A stretch of DNA of 64,000 nucleotides from NCBI GenBank assembly GCA_036872755.1, contig JAVHNS010000016.1, positions 1-64,000 of the forward strand. The letters are read 5' to 3'. Under the pieces are notes generated by a model. That model was not told where the DNA came from, did no database searches, and saw only the letters and a list, made by a program, of their open reading frames with translations. Source of the stretch: Orbilia blumenaviensis (lineage: Eukaryota; Ascomycota; Orbiliomycetes; Orbiliales; Orbiliaceae). Shown here in pieces: positions 60,679 through 64,000 of this stretch. The first letter of the stretch is position 1; every line of letters begins with the position of its first letter. Made by a program: the position numbers and the translations under genes.

Positions 60679-63119
60679 TTATAAGAAATCTTCAACGTTG
60701 ATTTCAAGTACGCTGACCGGGTATCTGTAATATAGAAGAAAAAAAATATTAGTCAGAGATCTGCTATCCTTTGAGAGAAACAGTGTATTGCTGTCACTTA
60801 CGCGATCTCGAAAGCCTTCAACACCGTCGGATGTAGCCTGGAGAAGAGAAAATACCACATGTTAGCGAATCCCTCCCCCACGATCCAGGTTAGTAGTAAA
60901 TAGTGACATACACTCCGAAATTTCCAATGACCTTGGCTTCCTTGCCCTTCTTTCTATACCAGATATCCGCCGCCCTTCCTGGGAAAAAAGTATCGTTCTT
61001 CAGCTCCTCGATCCAGTATCCGTCCGCCCCGGAGTCCTTCTCAATGAAGTTTGCCCTCAACATAGCCATAACCCGATCTAACAAACCGTGGACGACCTCG
61101 AAACCACTGGTCTTGCCACACCACGCTGCGGCGAAACGTCTTTCGTTCCTCGACTTCCTCTCATAAGTCTCATCTTTGAAAGCAACATCACTAACCTCGA
61201 AGACTTTGATCGGTAGCGCATGTTTCTTGTTTTCCCTAATCGTCTTGAGGATTCCTGGGAGTAAAGAGGTTCTCACAACTTGGTATTCCGCAGTCTTTGG
61301 GTTTGCCAGTTTGACAGCAGTGTTACCGTCGTCCTTTCGGTTTAGGAAGGCGAAGTTTTCGTCGTGAGAACATAGAATCAGCGGCATGACCTCGCTCCAG
61401 CCCGCCATCGCGCATTCTAGTCTGATAATATCGCCGAGCTTGTTGATTGGTAGGGGTTTGGCTATTGTGCCTGATTTCCCGGGGAAAGTCTTTTCTAGGT
61501 TGTTGAATCCGTAAGCGATGGCGACATCCTCCATGATGTCGCACTGGTGGAGAACATCGGCGCGGTTAACGGGGATGTCGACGTCCAGAAGGTCCTTATC
61601 TGTAGCTGATGGTCGGGCGATGTAGGACATGCGCTTGAGGTAGTTGCACATTTCTTCGGCAGAGAGGTTGAGGCCTGTGCAGGAATTGATGTACGAGACC
61701 TCGGCGGTGGTGCTGCGAGGAGTCATATCAGGGACTTCACGGGATTCGTGGTTGTGGGGGGAGATGATTTTGACGGGCTCGACGCTGTTTTTAGGACGGT
61801 TAGTATTAAAGAATTTTATTACATTGTTGTGGTATATAAGAGGGATCCATACGTGAAAGCTTCGTCGCAGTAGCCAGAGAACATTGCCACGAGGATGTGG
61901 CAGACGATCTCAGCCTTTGTCTTGTCGGTGGCAGTGATTTCGATGAAGACATTGCGGGTATCGAGGGTGATTTTAGAGAGCTCGCTGTTGATGATGGGAG
62001 GGAGAGAGCAGACGTTCCTGTTGGAATCTAAAACAACTGGGTATACCGGCGAGTCCCTGATGATGTGGAGGAACTTGGCCAGGTGTCTGCTTCCTTCGTC
62101 TTTCTACAGTGAACTATCAGTATTTCATGGCTACTCCAGTAGTTCGATCTTTTGGATGGTGGGGAGAGAGAATAGTTACATCGTAATGTTCAAACAATTC
62201 GGTAGCATTCATCTCTTTGGTCTGATTCAAAGCGACGAACTTGATATCCTGCGGTGGCAGAGCTTCATATGTGAAAGGACCCTTGATCTTGTCGAGATCG
62301 TGGGTACCCATGGACACCAATGTCCTCTGACGGCAGAGATTCTGATGAAGTTTATCCTGAAGCGAGATGAAGGAGTCGTATCTGGCCTGGTCGAACTTGA
62401 TGCCACGGAGAACAGCAGCAGAGATATACTGTCGAATCTGGCTGGTAGATTCGTGGACTGTTATCTGTTGCATTTCGCCGCCTGGTGGAGCGACGACACG
62501 GTAATTTGGGACGTCCTCCCGGCTGAGGAAGACGTTGAGCATTTTTGAGATACCCTCGATGCAGAGCATGTCGTATCTATAGCCTTTATTAGCACTTCCA
62601 TTCTCGCTGATTTCTTTCATTCCTTCCTTTTAAGATCATAATTTTTATATTAATGTGTATGTTTTCATTCTTATATAATGTTTGTTAGAAGGGGAGTCTT
62701 GCCTGTTGGCGGGGATCTCGATCTTGAGTTCCGGCGGACGTTCAGAGCCATCTTTTTCTTTTCTGTCTTGATCGGTAGTCTAGAAAGAAAGAAAGAGACA
62801 GTGTATTGAATAAGTATCAATTGTATGAATTTATTTGGTGTATACGTATGAGGTTGAATCGGTGGAGGGGGGAGGAGAGTTCGGTATACTATCGTACATC
62901 TTCGTCAAGTTCGATACCTGATACATAGACGAGCTTGTTAGCGACACCAGCACCCTTTTATATCCATATCCACAACAAGTGCGCATATGGATAAAAACAT
63001 TTGAAGGCAGAGAGAAAGAGCATACCGAATTCAAAACAGAGCTCGTCGAACTCCTGGGTGGTGTATTCCCGGCCAAGGGACTTGAAGAGGTCGGCCTTGT
63101 TGACCGTTATGGTAGGCAT
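60679..63119 (-). CDS. FRS1: Cytosolic phenylalanyl-tRNA synthetase beta subunit
   Basis: Eight coding exons (minus): 63119-63026, 62917-62898, 62779-62703, 62576-62180, 62103-61853, 61784-60912, 60837-60802 and 60724-60679, total 597 aa against about 595 in yeast. It begins [12 protein letters not shown] with [10 protein letters not shown], has the B3/B4 editing-like region (RYDMLCIEG ... [20 protein letters not shown]), the B5 module ([16 protein letters not shown]) and ends in a core-like [21 protein letters not shown]. It pairs with the alpha subunit Frs2 to charge tRNA-Phe. Two splice oddities: exon 2 is only 20 nt, and the intron after exon 3 starts GC (AG|GCAAGA), a GC-AG intron; both are needed to keep the frame. 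Confidence 0.95.
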
Positions 63120-64000
63120 TGTCGCAGATGTGGGGGTATAAATTCGAGGACAGGTGCTCGGCTAAGGGAGTGGATTGGTGTTATCAATGGTGGTGGTAGT
63201 AGACACTGTACTGGTTGTGGTGATTGACGTCGCTCTGTTGTGCGGGTATGTCGACGACGATGGGATGGGATGTGTGTACCTATTTGATATCGATAACAGG
63301 CTTAATCCGTTTTTTGAGTCAGTCAGTCGGCCAGTCAGTTGGTCGGTCACAGACAGCTATTACTCTACTGGGTAGTACTTCTTGGGGTTGGTGTGGAGGG
63401 GTCAATTGTCAACGTTACAGGGTCGCCAGCGAGCCCCGCCAAATTTTTCTGCGGGACAGAAGAAAAAAAAATACTACCACCACTAGCTACGTACTCGGAC
63501 GCCGAACGTTTGATTCGATTGAGGGCCCACAGTATGTGACCGTATATGCTAAGTAGGTACCTAACCTACCTACCTACTAATAGGTACCATGGCTGCACGG
63601 ACTCAGCTCAATGCTCAGCACGGGGCCCCAAGACAATTGCATACAATTATAATATGTAATGTACGTAAGGAGGGGGGTACCCCCAGATTCCCGGCGTCAA
63701 TTAGTCCTGCTCTTACTTAATACAATGGGGAAAAACGCGACCGACAGATCAGACAGCTGTGCCCCGCCCGGGTTGTTATTATTGTTATAACCGTAACCTG
63801 TAAACGCTGAGGTACTATAATGGGCAGTACCTGCTGTGCCTGTGCACCGATATTATGCTTATATGCATACAACCGCTTTGTGATTCTCTCCTTTGTGATT
63901 GAATGTGGATTGTGATGAGAGTCTACAATCCTACATGACATGACATTGCGTGCCAGAACAGTATATAAGACAGTACGGTGCAGTATATACCTATACATAC
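63120..64000. other. FRS1 upstream region, no further gene seen
   Basis: Contains the FRS1 promoter and leader, a dense cluster of AGGTA/TACCT motifs at 63,553-63,590 (including palindromic GTAGGTACCTAAC) and GGTACC near 63,678. Short ORFs on both strands here lack domains and overlap repeats. Confidence 0.55.

Overview
The window is nuclear DNA of a filamentous ascomycete, probably Pezizomycotina. The signs are short GT-AG introns, CTRAY-like branch sites, a typical fungal gene set and extreme repeat-induced point mutation (RIP). I cannot name the species. About bases 1-26,060 form a RIP-ruined, almost pure A+T block holding one untouched transposon. Bases 26,060-64,000 are a normal gene-bearing arm with ten spliced or single-exon protein genes.

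AT block. The readable core is a nested pair of copies of one Ty3/Gypsy chromovirus family. The older copy (6030-24337, TSD ATATT at 6025-6029 and 24338-24342) is RIP-mutated throughout. A younger, apparently intact copy (14296-23485, TSD TATAT at 14291-14295 and 23486-23490) sits inside its 3' internal region. The young copy has 558-bp LTRs that look identical. It encodes a 1025-aa Gag and a 1186-codon Pol (protease, RT, RNase H, integrase, chromodomain) in the -1 frame. The join carries an A_AAA_AAC slippery site, an 8-nt spacer and a well-formed H-type pseudoknot. Two further oddities are a Gag tail with several CxxC zinc-binding modules and a spliced antisense gene in the 3' region whose product looks like a small transcription factor (Cys cluster, coiled coil, acidic tail). 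The older copy is colinear through this antisense region, so it belongs to the family rather than to one insertion. The priming site lacks the tRNA-type TGG and instead complements 9 nt of its own LTR, as in self-priming Tf1-like elements.

Gene arm, left to right: MED15 with an N-terminal KIX domain (28406-34010, +); a PNP/UDP-phosphorylase-family protein (35158-36180, -); ribosomal protein S12 (38350-39231, -); polyprenol reductase DFG10/SRD5A3 (39892-41085, -); an ankyrin protein resembling Set3-complex Hos4 (43794-48471, +); a TBC/RabGAP (49934-52827, -); a membrane-anchored epoxide-hydrolase-like alpha/beta hydrolase (54695-56377, +); the HUT1 UDP-galactose transporter (56970-58445, +); an ALKBH6-type 2OG-Fe(II) dioxygenase (58856-59959, -); and cytosolic Phe-tRNA synthetase beta subunit FRS1 in eight coding exons, including a 20-nt microexon and a GC-AG intron (60679-63119, -). 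These are unlinked housekeeping functions (transcription, translation, glycosylation and lipid-linked sugar supply, vesicle traffic) with no sign of a cluster. Exon joins were worked out by hand from reading-frame continuity and splice motifs.
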